The notes below the pieces were generated by a model that did not search any database, was not told the origin of the DNA, and saw nothing but the letters and a program-made list of their open reading frames with translations. Below, piece after piece: positions 27,151 to 38,337 of a DNA stretch of 64,000 nt (positions within the stretch are counted from its first letter, which is position 1; each line of letters starts with the position of its first letter). This stretch comes from Rhodococcus yananensis (GTDB lineage: Bacteria; Actinomycetota; Actinomycetes; Mycobacteriales; Mycobacteriaceae). Where the stretch lies: assembly GCF_020515525.1 (NCBI RefSeq), contig NZ_JAIYEP010000005.1, forward strand, positions 43,768 to 107,767, read 5' to 3'. The position numbers and the translations under genes were made by a program.

Positions 27151-28229
27151 CGGTCCTCCGTACGTTCGAGCACATCCGTCTCGAGCACGTCGGTGAGGTC
27201 GTAGCGCACCGGCACATCGAGTTGGTCGTACGTGCAGCTGCGCGGGTCCCGGTCGGGGCGCCACCGCAGGAACCGCGCGGCGTGCCGGAATCGGGCTCCG
27301 GTCTCGACGGTGCCCTCCATCTGGTCGTACGCCACCTCGAGCACCCGCTCGGGCCGCAGGGGGATCCAGCTGCGATCGGCTGCCGACCGCCACCGGGTGG
27401 CCTCACCCTCGGCGACGACGTCCGCGCCCACACGTAACGGCTCGAGTTCGGCGAGCAGTTCGCGGCGCCGGTCCGCGGTGAACGCGGACGCGCCGCCGAC
27501 CGGTGTCAGGTCGTCCCCGCGGTACAGGCCCAGGAGCAGGGATCCCACACCGTCGATGCTCTTGTGTCTGCGGTAGCCGACGAGGACGCAGTCGGCGGTC
27601 CGCGCGTGCTTGATCTTGATCATGTCGCGTTTGTCCGGTCGGTAGACGCCGTCGAGCCGTTTCGCGACCACCCCGTCGAGACCGGCACCCTCGAACTCCT
27701 CGAACCATCGCTGCGCGGTCGCGGTGTCGGTCGTCGCCACCGTGACGTGGCAGGACGGCCCGCCCCCGACCGCGGCGACGAGGCTTCGTCTGCGGTCCCC
27801 GAACGGGGTGTCCATGATGTCGCGGTCACCGAGAGCGAGAAGGTCGAACGCGACGAACCGGGCGGGTGTCTCGGCCGCCAGGAGTGCGATCCGGCTCGCC
27901 GCCGGGTGGATCCGCTCGGACAACGCCTGCCAGTCCAACCGGATCGATCCGTCGCGCGGACGCGGGACCACGATCTCCCCGTCCACCACGCAGCGGTCGG
28001 GCAGTTCGGCACGCACCGCGTCGACGAGTTCCGGGAAGTACCGGGCGAGATCCTTGCCGCCGCGGGACGCGAACACCACGTCGTCGCGGTCGCGGAAGAT
28101 CACGGCGCGGAACCCGTCCCATTTGGGCTCGTACGACCATTCGGGTGGCGCCTCGGCGGGTTGTCGTGGCACGACGGCCGCCGCCTTCGCCAGCATCGGC
28201 GCGACAGGGGGAACCACCGGCAGATCCAT
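27147..28229 (-). CDS. ligC: ATP-dependent DNA ligase C
   Basis: The 360-residue ligase has the adenylation motif EPKWDGFRAVIF with the nucleophilic Lys in KWDG. It continues with FASRGGKDL (motif Ia region), VVDGEIVVP (III), VAFDLLALG (IIIa), GVVAKRLDGVYRPDKR (IV) and MIKIKHARTADCVLVGYR (V), then an OB domain. Length and partner match mycobacterial LigC (358 aa). It seals nicks with ATP, together with the downstream Prim-Pol. It starts at the ATG complementary to 28227-28229, without a strong Shine-Dalgarno. Confidence 0.94.
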   Translation of the reverse strand: MDLPVVPPVAPMLAKAAAVVPRQPAEAPPEWSYEPKWDGFRAVIFRDRDDVVFASRGGKDLARYFPELVDAVRAELPDRCVVDGEIVVPRPRDGSIRLDWQALSERIHPAASRIALLAAETPARFVAFDLLALGDRDIMDTPFGDRRRSLVAAVGGGPSCHVTVATTDTATAQRWFEEFEGAGLDGVVAKRLDGVYRPDKRDMIKIKHARTADCVLVGYRRHKSIDGVGSLLLGLYRGDDLTPVGGASAFTADRRRELLAELEPLRVGADVVAEGEATRWRSAADRSWIPLRPERVLEVAYDQMEGTVETGARFRHAARFLRWRPDRDPRSCTYDQLDVPVRYDLTDVLETDVLERTEDR

Positions 28230-28406
28230 GGGCCCATGGTCGCACCCGGATCGACCCCCGGCACGCCGGTTGCATCGAACCTGCGCTCCGGCAACGGCAT
28301 TCCCGATCAGTGGTGCACATCACACGATGGGTGCAGCCTGGGGGAACACGGGTCGGGCACGCCCCGTGATCGTGCTCTGCCATCGATGTTCCGTACGCTC
28401 CGGTCC

Positions 28407-29006
28407 ATGTCGATTCTCCGTCACGCAGGTAGCGCTGTCGCCGCGCTCGCTGCGATCACCTTCCTGGCTGCCTGCTCGGACGTGGAACCCACCGCCGTCC
28501 CCGAAGCCGGCGCCGTCTCCGCCACCACGACCACCTCGTCCGCCGCCCCGTCCACGACCACCCCCCGCACGACGACACCGACCACCGGCGCCGCCGTCGA
28601 CCTCGACGTGGACGTCGAGATCGGCGATTGCGTCCGACTGGGCGGCACCGTCGACGACGCGACGATCGCCAACGCGATCTGCGGCACCGACGACGCCAAC
28701 TACAAGGTCGTGGACGTCGTCGAAGGCCGGGACGCCTGCATCTCGGACGTCGACCAGACCTACTACGAAACCTTCCGCGGCATCGAGGCCGGCGCCCTGT
28801 GCCTCGACATCGACTGGATGCTCGGCGACTGCTTCGACCTCGGCGGCGAGGACCCGCAACGTATCGACTGCGACGCCACCGCGATCCAGGGGGAGAGGGT
28901 CAGCGAGATCCTCACCGGCACCACCGACGTCAACGACTGCTCCACGTCCGACGGCGGCTTCGTCTACCGCGACCGCGACTTCGTCGTCTGCACCGACTCG
29001 TTCTGA
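28407..29006 (+). CDS. Lipoprotein with Thr/Pro linker, LppU-like
   Basis: From the ATG at 28407 the product has 199 residues: a short leader with lipobox (LAAITFLAACSD), a Thr/Ser/Pro/Ala-rich linker (about 30-60), and an acidic globular part with regularly spaced cysteines (IGDCVRLGG, AICGTDD, DACISD, LCLDIDW, GDCFDLGG, IDCDA, NDCSTS, VVCTDSF). The repeated 'GDCv.l' units resemble LppU-type mycobacterial lipoproteins of unknown role. An ATG at 28386 would add 7 residues. It is anchored outside the membrane. Confidence 0.8.
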   Translation: MSILRHAGSAVAALAAITFLAACSDVEPTAVPEAGAVSATTTTSSAAPSTTTPRTTTPTTGAAVDLDVDVEIGDCVRLGGTVDDATIANAICGTDDANYKVVDVVEGRDACISDVDQTYYETFRGIEAGALCLDIDWMLGDCFDLGGEDPQRIDCDATAIQGERVSEILTGTTDVNDCSTSDGGFVYRDRDFVVCTDSF

Positions 29007-29022
29007 CGCGGCCCGATCGTGT

Positions 29023-29056
29023 CGGTGGTCGCGGCGACAATGCCCGCAGACCACCG
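29023..29056. terminator. Hairpin CGGTGGTC / GACCACCG after the lipoprotein gene
   Basis: Perfect 8-bp arms at 29023-29030 and 29049-29056 enclose an 18-base loop that can itself pair GCGG with CCGC. It lies 16 bp after the lipoprotein stop and before the exonuclease gene. There is no T-tail. Confidence 0.5.
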
Positions 29057-29089
29057 CACGACCGGAGCAGCGAGACGAGGTACCCCACG

Positions 29090-29887
29090 ATGACGCCCTG
29101 GCCGGACCGCCCCATCTGCACATTCGATCTCGAAACCACCGATCGTGACCCGCGGACGGCGCGGATCGTCAGCGCGTGCGTCGCCACCCTCGACGGCGAC
29201 CACGTCACCTCCCGCACGTGGCTGCTCGACCCCGCGGTCCCCATCCCACCCGAGACCACCGCCATCCACGGCATCACCACCGAACGGGCCCGCGCCGACG
29301 GGATGGACTACCGCACGGGATACCTCGAGATCCGCCGCGCGCTGATCGACGCGTGGGCCGCCGGGCACACCGTCGCCGCGTTCAACGCGAGCTACGACCT
29401 GACGGTGATGGACGCCGAGGGTCGGCGTCTGGGCCTGCCGGCGCTGGCCTTCGGCACGGTCGTCGACCCGTACGTCATCGACCGGGAGATGGACCGGACA
29501 CGTCCCGGCAAACGCACCCTGGCCGCGGTGTGCAAGACCTACGACGTGGACCTGACCCGCGCGCACGACGCCGAAGCGGACGCGCTGGCCGCCGGATATC
29601 TGGTGCGGGCGCTCGTCGTGCGCTTCCCGCAACTCGCCGAACTCGACATCATGGCCGACCAGGCCACCTGGCATGCGGAGCGACAACGCAGCTTCGCCGA
29701 GTACCTCACCGGGTCGGGTCGCGAGGCCGGTGACGTCGACGGCAGTTGGCCCGTGCGCGGGCCGGCGGTCGACGTCCTCGTCGGCGATCCCGGCCGTGGA
29801 CGGCCGGACACCGCACGATCGTGGCCGCGCCGAGCATGGGAACGGTTCACGGCGGCGGTGCGTCGCCGACGGAGGCCGCGCCCGTGA
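29090..29887 (+). CDS. DnaQ-like (DEDDh) 3'-5' exonuclease
   Basis: The 265-residue protein has the three exonuclease motifs: Exo I FDLETTDRDP, Exo II AAFNASYDLTVMD and Exo III HDAEADALAAGYL, the His-type general base. This is a DNA polymerase III epsilon-like nuclease fold that removes nucleotides from 3' ends. The C-terminal 60 residues are Arg/Pro-rich and variable. GAGG lies 10 bases before the ATG. It is stand-alone and not linked to a polymerase; a role in repair or RNA turnover is possible. Confidence 0.9.
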   Translation: MTPWPDRPICTFDLETTDRDPRTARIVSACVATLDGDHVTSRTWLLDPAVPIPPETTAIHGITTERARADGMDYRTGYLEIRRALIDAWAAGHTVAAFNASYDLTVMDAEGRRLGLPALAFGTVVDPYVIDREMDRTRPGKRTLAAVCKTYDVDLTRAHDAEADALAAGYLVRALVVRFPQLAELDIMADQATWHAERQRSFAEYLTGSGREAGDVDGSWPVRGPAVDVLVGDPGRGRPDTARSWPRRAWERFTAAVRRRRRPRP

Positions 29888-29891
29888 TCGT

Positions 29892-30743
29892 TCAGACGAT
29901 CAAACCCTGCCTGCGTGCCTCGACGACCGCCTCGTGCCGGCTGTGCACCTCCAGTTTCGCGAGGACACCGCGCACGTAGCTCTTCACCGTCTCGGTGCTC
30001 AGCGACAACCGCTCGGCGATTTCGGCGTTGCGACAACCCAACGCCACGTAGCCGAGGACGTCACGTTCCCGCGCGGTCAGCGACACGCGCGCGGTCTTCC
30101 CGCCCGCGCCACCGATACCGCGCAGTTTCTCCTCGATGGCCCGCAGGTGCTCCTCGAGTTCCGGATCGGCGGTGATCGCCGCCAGCTCACGCAACGCCAG
30201 GTAGCTCTCGGTGATGGTGTCGGACACCGCGCGCGGCAACGGCCGCGGATCACCTTCGGTGTTCTCGAGGAGCGTGATGCGTCGATCCACCTCGTCACGG
30301 ATCTCGATCTCGCGGGCCAGTTCGCGCGCCGACCGCACGAACCGCTCGGCGACGACCTCGCCGATCGGGGCGGGGGTGCGCAGCCCGCCGTACATGGCGG
30401 CACGGGTGACACCGCGAACCACCACGGGCACGGCCAGCAACGATTCGATGCCCTCCGATGCGACGGGCCGGTCGTAGTCGTGGGTGATGTGCCGGGACGC
30501 GAAGTAGTCGGCGACGGCTCCGGGACGCTGCTCCGCGATCGCCCGGCCACCGAGGCCACGTTCGGAGCTGATCACGAGGTTGCGCAGGCGACGGCCGCGG
30601 GTCCCGACGTGGCCGGTGAGCACGAGGTCGGCACCCTGCACGGCACCGCCGAAGAGGATCGGCAGGCCGGTCGCGGATCCGAGACTGCGCAGTTCGGCCC
30701 GCAACGTGTCGATGTCGCGGGGACGCAGCACTGAGCCACTCAT
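29892..30743 (-). CDS. GAF-domain LuxR-family regulator
   Basis: The ATG at 30743 has GGAGG 9 bases upstream and gives 283 residues. An N-terminal GAF-like sensor (about 10-150; ISSERGLGGRAIAEQRPGAV, then ESLLAVPVVVRGVTRAAMYG) is followed by a helical linker. The LuxR helix-turn-helix comes last (SLTARERDVLGYVALGCRNA, then SLSTETVKSYVRGVLAKLEV). It is divergent from the fadD gene at 30923. Related actinobacterial regulators control acyl-CoA or aromatic catabolism, so control of fadD is a reasonable guess. No phospho-receiver domain. Confidence 0.88.
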   Translation of the reverse strand: MSGSVLRPRDIDTLRAELRSLGSATGLPILFGGAVQGADLVLTGHVGTRGRRLRNLVISSERGLGGRAIAEQRPGAVADYFASRHITHDYDRPVASEGIESLLAVPVVVRGVTRAAMYGGLRTPAPIGEVVAERFVRSARELAREIEIRDEVDRRITLLENTEGDPRPLPRAVSDTITESYLALRELAAITADPELEEHLRAIEEKLRGIGGAGGKTARVSLTARERDVLGYVALGCRNAEIAERLSLSTETVKSYVRGVLAKLEVHSRHEAVVEARRQGLIV

Positions 30744-30922
30744 TCGTTCCGTCCTCCGGGGTACCGCTCGGTCGGGTGTCGGTGACGCGACGATCCGGTC
30801 GGCCGAACACCCTCTTCGTAGGGTAGCGGTGCCGATCCGGTGATTCGTAGCCTCCACTTCGTCCGGTGTTGCAACCATCACAGATGACGCCGGTTCTGCC
30901 GATGACGATCCCGGAGGTTTCC

Positions 30923-32527
30923 GTGTCGACCGCGACCGCCAACCACAGCCAGCTCACCCCCCTGCGCTTCCTCGAGCGTTCGGCGGCCGTGTTCCCCGAC
31001 CGCACCGCGATCGTCTACGGCGACCGCACCTACTCGTACGCCGAGTTCGCCGACGAGGTGCAGCGGCTCGCGCGGGTGCTGCGGTCGCGGATCACGCCGG
31101 GCGACCGCGTCGCCTATCTGACGCCGAACGTCCCCGAGATGCTCATCGCGCATTTCGCGGTGCCGCTCGCCGGGGGTGTGCTCATCGCGCTGAACTCTCG
31201 GCTGGCCGGGCCCGAACTGGACTACATCCTCAACCATGCGGAGGCGTCGCTGCTGTTCGTCGACTCCGAGTTCGTCGGGTCGCTGACCGGCGTGGATGTG
31301 CCCTCTCTCACGGAGGTCGTCGAGATTCCCGATCCCTCGGTACCGGCACCCGACGTACCCGCGGGTGTGGTGACCGCACAGTACCGCGATCTCCTGGCGT
31401 CCGCGGACGCGCTCGACCCGTCTCCGCTGTCGTGGACCGTCGACGACGAGAATTCCGTGATCACCCTCAACTACACGTCCGGCACGACCGGCAAGCCGAA
31501 GGGCGTGATGTATTCGCACCGCGGCGCCTATCTGAATTCGTTCGGCGAAACCTTCCACAACGGGTTCACCGGGCAGAGCAGATACCTGTGGACTCTGCCG
31601 ATGTTCCACTGCAACGGATGGTGCACACCGTGGGCGGTGACCGCGGCCGGCGGCACCCACATCTGCCTGCGCGCGGTGCGCGCCGACGCGATCTGGGACG
31701 CCATCGACAACCTCGGGGTGACCAACCTGTGCGGAGCCCCGGCGGTGTGCTCGACCATCGCGAACGCCGAGCAGGCGCATCCGCTGGACCGGCCGCTGCA
31801 CATCACGACCGCGGGCGCACCACCGTCACCGACGGTGATCGCGCAGCTCGAGTCGATGGGGATCACCGTCGTGCACGTGTACGGGCTCACCGAGGTGTAC
31901 GGGCCGTACACGATCTGCGAGTACCAGGACTCGTGGGACGCGAAGTCCGGGGACGAACGCGCCGCGCTGCTGTCGCGGCAGGGCGTCGGCATGGTGCAGG
32001 CCGAGACCGCGCGGATCGTCGACGAGAACATGAACGACGTGCCCGCCGACGCCGAGACGATGGGGGAGATCGTGCTGCGCGGCAACAACGTGATGCTCGG
32101 CTACTACAAGGACCCGAAGGCCACCGAGGAGGCGTTCGCGGGCGGCTGGTTCCACACCGGTGACCTGGGGGTGATGCATCCCGACGGCTACATCCAGCTC
32201 AAGGACCGCGCGAAGGACATCATCATCTCCGGCGGCGAGAACATCTCCACGGTCGAGGTGGAGCAGGCCATCATGGCGCATCCCGCGGTGATCGACGTCG
32301 CGGTCGTGGGGGTGCCCGACGAGAAGTGGGGTGAGCGCCCGAAGGCGTTCGTGATCCTGAAGGAGGGGCGGTCGGTCACCGCGGACGACCTCATCGCCCA
32401 CACCCGCACCCTCCTCGCCGGGTACAAGGTGCCGCGCGACATCGTGTTTCCACTGGAGTTGCCTCGCACGTCGACGGGGAAGATCCTCAAATTCGAGCTT
32501 CGCGCGGCGGAAATCCCGACGTCCTGA
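30923..32527 (+). CDS. Acyl-CoA synthetase (AMP-forming)
   Basis: The enzyme has the adenylation P-loop NYTSGTTGKPKG, the A5 motif VYGLTEVYGP, A7 FHTGDLGV, A8 RAKDIIISGGENIS and the catalytic Lys in RTSTGKILK. It activates a carboxylic acid, probably medium or long chain, to its CoA thioester. I chose the GTG at 30923 (GGAGG 5 bases upstream, 534 aa); the ATG at 30902 adds 7 residues. MFHCNGWCTPW is typical of FadD-type family members. The next gene, tetR, starts 34 bp downstream. Confidence 0.93.
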   Translation: MSTATANHSQLTPLRFLERSAAVFPDRTAIVYGDRTYSYAEFADEVQRLARVLRSRITPGDRVAYLTPNVPEMLIAHFAVPLAGGVLIALNSRLAGPELDYILNHAEASLLFVDSEFVGSLTGVDVPSLTEVVEIPDPSVPAPDVPAGVVTAQYRDLLASADALDPSPLSWTVDDENSVITLNYTSGTTGKPKGVMYSHRGAYLNSFGETFHNGFTGQSRYLWTLPMFHCNGWCTPWAVTAAGGTHICLRAVRADAIWDAIDNLGVTNLCGAPAVCSTIANAEQAHPLDRPLHITTAGAPPSPTVIAQLESMGITVVHVYGLTEVYGPYTICEYQDSWDAKSGDERAALLSRQGVGMVQAETARIVDENMNDVPADAETMGEIVLRGNNVMLGYYKDPKATEEAFAGGWFHTGDLGVMHPDGYIQLKDRAKDIIISGGENISTVEVEQAIMAHPAVIDVAVVGVPDEKWGERPKAFVILKEGRSVTADDLIAHTRTLLAGYKVPRDIVFPLELPRTSTGKILKFELRAAEIPTS

Positions 32528-32561
32528 CCGTGCGGTCGCGGCGACCTTGGATACTCGACAC

Positions 32562-33275
32562 ATGACGACCGGATCGACATCGTCCCGCCGGAACGACGCG
32601 GCGGGCCCCGACCCTGCACAATTCCGCGTGCACGTGGTCACGCAGGCGATCCGGTTGTTCTCGGAGTACGGGTACGAGTCGACGACGGTCGAGCAGATCG
32701 CCGCGGCCGCCGGGGTGTCGCGGCGCACCTTCTTCCGGCAGTTCCGTTCGAAGGAGGACGTGATCTTCGCCGATCACGAATCGCTGCTCGAGCAGGTGTC
32801 GGAGTATCTGTCGCAGGACTTCGACGATCCGTGGGGGGCGACGTGCGACGCGGCACAACTGGTGTTCAAGCATTTCCGCGACCGTCGCGAACTTGCGGTG
32901 TGGCGGTATCGGGTGGTGCAGCGGGTGCCGGCGTTGCGCGACCGCGAGTTGGTGACGACGTACCGGTACGAGCGGTTGTTCACCGAGTTCCTGCGCGCGG
33001 CGGTGCCGACCGAGAAACCGGTCCGGATCGTGAGCTACGCGGCGGCGATCACGTCGGCGCACAACTATCTGCTGCGGGCGATGATCCGCGGCGACGAGAC
33101 CGCGACGTCGGAGACGCTGGCCTGTGAGTTGTCGGACCTGCGTCGCACCTTCGGAGTACTTCCCGGCGCCGAATCCCCCGCTGCGACACCGCGTGCCGTC
33201 ACCGTGGTGACGTATCCGGCCGGTATCCCACCGGCGGAGGTCGCCGAGCAGGTCCGCCGCCAACTCGGCGGGTGA
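32562..33275 (+). CDS. TetR-family regulator of fatty-acid genes
   Basis: The ATG at 32562 gives 237 residues. The helix-turn-helix is textbook (AIRLFSEYGYESTTVEQIAA, then AGVSRRTFFRQFRSKEDVIF). The helical effector domain should bind an acyl-CoA or related ligand, judging from its place between fadD and fadE25/fadB2. Its stop codon lies 9 bp before a perfect GGCACT-G-AGTGCC palindrome that sits inside the next promoter, so it is the best candidate to repress fadE25. Confidence 0.9.
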   Translation: MTTGSTSSRRNDAAGPDPAQFRVHVVTQAIRLFSEYGYESTTVEQIAAAAGVSRRTFFRQFRSKEDVIFADHESLLEQVSEYLSQDFDDPWGATCDAAQLVFKHFRDRRELAVWRYRVVQRVPALRDRELVTTYRYERLFTEFLRAAVPTEKPVRIVSYAAAITSAHNYLLRAMIRGDETATSETLACELSDLRRTFGVLPGAESPAATPRAVTVVTYPAGIPPAEVAEQVRRQLGG

Positions 33276-33277
33276 CG

Positions 33278-33308
33278 TTGACTTGGCACTGAGTGCCGTG
33301 GTTAGAAT
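33278..33308 (+). promoter_or_regulatory. fadE25 promoter with a palindrome in the spacer
   Basis: TTGACT (33278-33283) and TAGAAT (33303-33308) form a -35/-10 pair with a slightly long 19-bp spacer. Inside the spacer lies GGCACT-G-AGTGCC (33285-33297), a perfect 6-bp inverted repeat. A dimeric repressor here would block polymerase. The promoter starts 2 bp after the tetR stop codon. The predicted leader to fadE25 is about 90 bases. Confidence 0.6.
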
Positions 33309-33406
33309 TGGAAGATTCCATGACGTCGCGCCCCTTCGAGCCGCTAAGGTGGGCGCGGATCCACCCTCAGGAATGGCACCGCGTGCCGATAAGGAGTTCC
33401 GCTCTC

Positions 33407-34564
33407 ATGGCCCTCAACGCCGATTTCGACCTGTTCAAGCTCAGCGAAGAACACGACGCCCTGCGCGAGGCGATCCGCGCGCTCTCCGAGAAGGAGATCG
33501 CACCCCACGCCAAGGACGTCGACGAGAACTCGCGGTTCCCGCAGGAAGCCCTCGACGCCCTCAACAAGTCGGGCTTCAACGCGATCCACGTCCCCGAGCA
33601 GTTCGAGGGCCAGGGCGCCGATTCGATCGCCGCGTGCATCGTCATCGAAGAGGTCGCCCGCGTGTGCGGCTCGTCGTCGCTGATCCCCGCCGTGAACAAG
33701 CTCGGCACCATGGGCTTGATCCTGCGCGGTTCCGACGAACTCAAGGCCAAGGTCCTGCCCGACATCGTGAACGGCGCGATGGCATCGTACGCGCTGTCCG
33801 AGCGCGAAGCCGGCTCCGACGCCGCGTCCATGCGCACCCGCGCGAAGGCCGACGGTGACGACTGGATCCTCAACGGCTCGAAGTGCTGGATCACCAACGG
33901 CGGCAAGTCCACCTGGTACACGGTCATGGCCGTCACCGACCCCGACAAGGGCGCCAACGGCATCTCGTCGTTCATGGTGCACAAGGACGACGAAGGCTTC
34001 ATCGTCGGACCCAAGGAGAAGAAGCTCGGCATCAAGGGCTCCCCCACCGCCGAACTGTACTTCGAGAACTGCCGCATCCCCGGCGACCGCATCGTCGGCG
34101 AGCCCGGCACCGGCTTCAAGACGGCCCTCGCGACCCTCGACCACACTCGCCCGACCATCGGCGCGCAGGCCGTCGGCCTCGCGCAGGGCGCCCTCGACGC
34201 CGCGCTCGCCTACGTCAAGGACCGCAAGCAGTTCGGCCGCCCGATCGCCGACAACCAGGGCGTGCAGTTCATGCTCGCCGACATGGCGATGAAGGTCGAG
34301 GCCGCGCGCCTCATGGTGTACACCTCCGCGGCACGCGCCGAGCGCGGCGAAGGCAATCTCGGCTTCATCTCCGCCGCTGCGAAGTGCTTCGCCTCCGACG
34401 TCGCGATGGAGGTCACCACCGACGCCGTCCAGCTGTTCGGTGGCGCCGGCTACACCACGGACTTCCCGGTCGAGCGCATGATGCGCGACGCCAAGATCAC
34501 CCAGATCTACGAGGGCACCAACCAGATCCAGCGCGTCGTCATGTCGCGGGCACTGCTGCGCTGA
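33407..34564 (+). CDS. fadE25: Acyl-CoA dehydrogenase FadE25
   Basis: The 385-residue flavoenzyme matches mycobacterial FadE25 nearly throughout (FDLFKLSEEHDALREAIRAL; ALSEREAGSDAASMRTRAKA; TLDHTRPTIGAQAVG; GGAGYTTDFPVERMMRDAKI; IYEGTNQIQRVVMSRALL). The catalytic Glu is the one in QIYEGTNQ. It oxidises acyl-CoA to trans-2-enoyl-CoA, passing electrons to electron-transfer flavoprotein. AAGGAG lies 10 bases before the ATG at 33407. It is followed 56 bp later by fadB2, giving consecutive beta-oxidation steps. Confidence 0.96.
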   Translation: MALNADFDLFKLSEEHDALREAIRALSEKEIAPHAKDVDENSRFPQEALDALNKSGFNAIHVPEQFEGQGADSIAACIVIEEVARVCGSSSLIPAVNKLGTMGLILRGSDELKAKVLPDIVNGAMASYALSEREAGSDAASMRTRAKADGDDWILNGSKCWITNGGKSTWYTVMAVTDPDKGANGISSFMVHKDDEGFIVGPKEKKLGIKGSPTAELYFENCRIPGDRIVGEPGTGFKTALATLDHTRPTIGAQAVGLAQGALDAALAYVKDRKQFGRPIADNQGVQFMLADMAMKVEAARLMVYTSAARAERGEGNLGFISAAAKCFASDVAMEVTTDAVQLFGGAGYTTDFPVERMMRDAKITQIYEGTNQIQRVVMSRALLR

Positions 34565-34620
34565 TCCCGCTCGGATACGGTCTGTAGTCGAGAACCCCTC
34601 ACCGATCAGGAGTCTTTGTA

Positions 34621-35475
34621 GTGGCAATCGAAAAGGTAGGCGTCATCGGCGGCGGCACCATGGGTGCCGGCATCGCCGAGGTGTGCGCCAAGGCAGGTAG
34701 CGACGTCCTCGTCAAGGAAACCACCGAGGAATTCGCCGCGGCCGCGCGTCAGCGTCTCGAGAAGTCGATCGGCCGCGGCGTCAAGTCCGGCAAGATCACG
34801 CAGGAGGACGCCGACGCGGTCCTCGCCCGCATCACGGTCACGCTCGACATGAACGAGTTCGCCGACCGCGATCTCGTCATCGAGGCCGCCCCCGAGATCG
34901 AGTCGTTGAAGGCCGAGATCTTCGCCGAGCTCGACAAGATCGTGGGACCCGACGCCATCCTCGCGACCAACACGTCGTCGATCCCCGTCATCAAGATCGC
35001 GCAGGCGACGCAGCGTCCCGGCAAGGTCGTCGGCGTGCACTTCTTCAACCCGGTGCCGGTGATGCCGCTGGTCGAGATCATCTCCGCGCTGACCACCGAC
35101 GAGGCCACCGCCGACGCGGTGTTCGACTACGCGAAGAACACCCTCGGCAAGACCGCGGTGCGCGCGGGCGACCGCGCCGGCTTCATCGTCAACGCCCTGC
35201 TCATCCCGTACCTGTGCGACGCGGTGCGGATGCTCGAGTCGGGTTACGCGACGAAGGAGGACATCGACGATGCGATGAAGGGTGGCTGCGGCTACCCGAT
35301 GGGCCCGCTGACCCTGCTCGACACCGTCGGCCTCGACATCGCACTCAACGCCGCGCAGTCGCTGTACGACGAGTTCGCACAGCCGAACTACGCTCCGCCG
35401 GCGCTCCTGCGCCGCATGGTCGAGGCGGGTCGCCTGGGCCGCAAGACCGGTGAGGGCTTCTACAGCTACAAGTAG
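34621..35475 (+). CDS. fadB2: 3-hydroxybutyryl-CoA dehydrogenase
   Basis: The GTG at 34621 follows AGGAG by 8 bases; 284 residues. The Rossmann motif VGVIGGGTMGAGIAEVCAKA binds NAD(P). ATNTSSIPVIKIAQAT and VVGVHFFNPVPVMPLVEI carry the catalytic Ser and His. C-terminal GGCGYPMGPLTLLDTVGLDI completes the family signature. It oxidises L-3-hydroxyacyl-CoA in beta-oxidation or reduces acetoacetyl-CoA. It corresponds to mycobacterial FadB2. Confidence 0.95.
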   Translation: MAIEKVGVIGGGTMGAGIAEVCAKAGSDVLVKETTEEFAAAARQRLEKSIGRGVKSGKITQEDADAVLARITVTLDMNEFADRDLVIEAAPEIESLKAEIFAELDKIVGPDAILATNTSSIPVIKIAQATQRPGKVVGVHFFNPVPVMPLVEIISALTTDEATADAVFDYAKNTLGKTAVRAGDRAGFIVNALLIPYLCDAVRMLESGYATKEDIDDAMKGGCGYPMGPLTLLDTVGLDIALNAAQSLYDEFAQPNYAPPALLRRMVEAGRLGRKTGEGFYSYK

Positions 35476-35483
35476 CATCCCGT

Positions 35484-35513
35484 CCCGGGACCGCCCGGGA
35501 CCGCCCGGGACCG
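35484..35513. repeat. Three tandem copies of CCCGGGACCG
   Basis: Exact 10-bp units at 35484-35493, 35494-35503 and 35504-35513 end directly at the left arm of the palindrome 35514-35562. They begin 9 bp after the fadB2 stop codon. Confidence 0.95.
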
Positions 35514-35562
35514 AGCGAATGTGCCGTTGGCTCTATTGATCAGAGCCGACGGCACATTCGCT
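35514..35562. terminator. 21-bp inverted repeat, AGCGAATGTGCCG type, after fadB2
   Basis: Arms 35514-35534 and 35542-35562 match at 20 of 21 positions (the exception is G-U compatible in RNA), with a 7-base loop. It lies 38 bp after fadB2 and is the third close member of the AGCGAATGT palindrome family in this window. Likely transcription terminator. Confidence 0.8.
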
Positions 35563-35594
35563 TTACGTCTGATTGCCGCTTTACGTCTGCTTGC
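35559..35594. repeat. Tandem 18-bp duplication at the right edge of the palindrome
   Basis: CGCTTTACGTCTGATTGC (35559-35576) is repeated as CGCTTTACGTCTGCTTGC (35577-35594), 17 of 18 identical. The first copy starts with the last four bases of the palindrome arm. Confidence 0.9.
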
Positions 35595-35728
35595 TCCGGT
35601 TCGCGCCGATTCCGACCAATGTCCGCTCATCACCGGTCCTGCCGCTGTAACCCTCCGTGGGGACCTCCGTGCTCCGCTACGATCGGTGAGCGTCGAGAAG
35701 TTTCGGATCACAACCGCACGGAGCGAAC

Positions 35729-38206
<2,478 letters not shown>

Positions 38207-38214
38207 CTGCGGTC

Positions 38215-38256
38215 AATGGTGATGAGTGCGCGAAATATCGCGCACTCATCACCATT
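38215..38256. terminator. Perfect 19-bp inverted repeat between convergent genes
   Basis: Arms 38215-38233 (AATGGTGATGAGTGCGCGA) and 38238-38256 are exact reverse complements with a 4-base loop (AATA), followed by TTTT within ATTTTGC. It starts 9 bp after the clpC-like stop and faces the convergent alarmone synthetase. This is a good intrinsic terminator for the plus strand. Confidence 0.85.
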
Positions 38257-38337
38257 TTGCGCCGCTACAGGACGGGCATCGAGGTTGCTCCCGCCCCGCA
38301 AGCGATTCACCGCGCGCACCTCCCGGCCGATCGCACG

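Noticed and set aside
30809..30824. ACCCT-N6-AGGGT between the GAF-LuxR and fadD genes as an operator
   Set aside because: Only five paired bases, and no promoter element of good quality nearby. Too weak to list.
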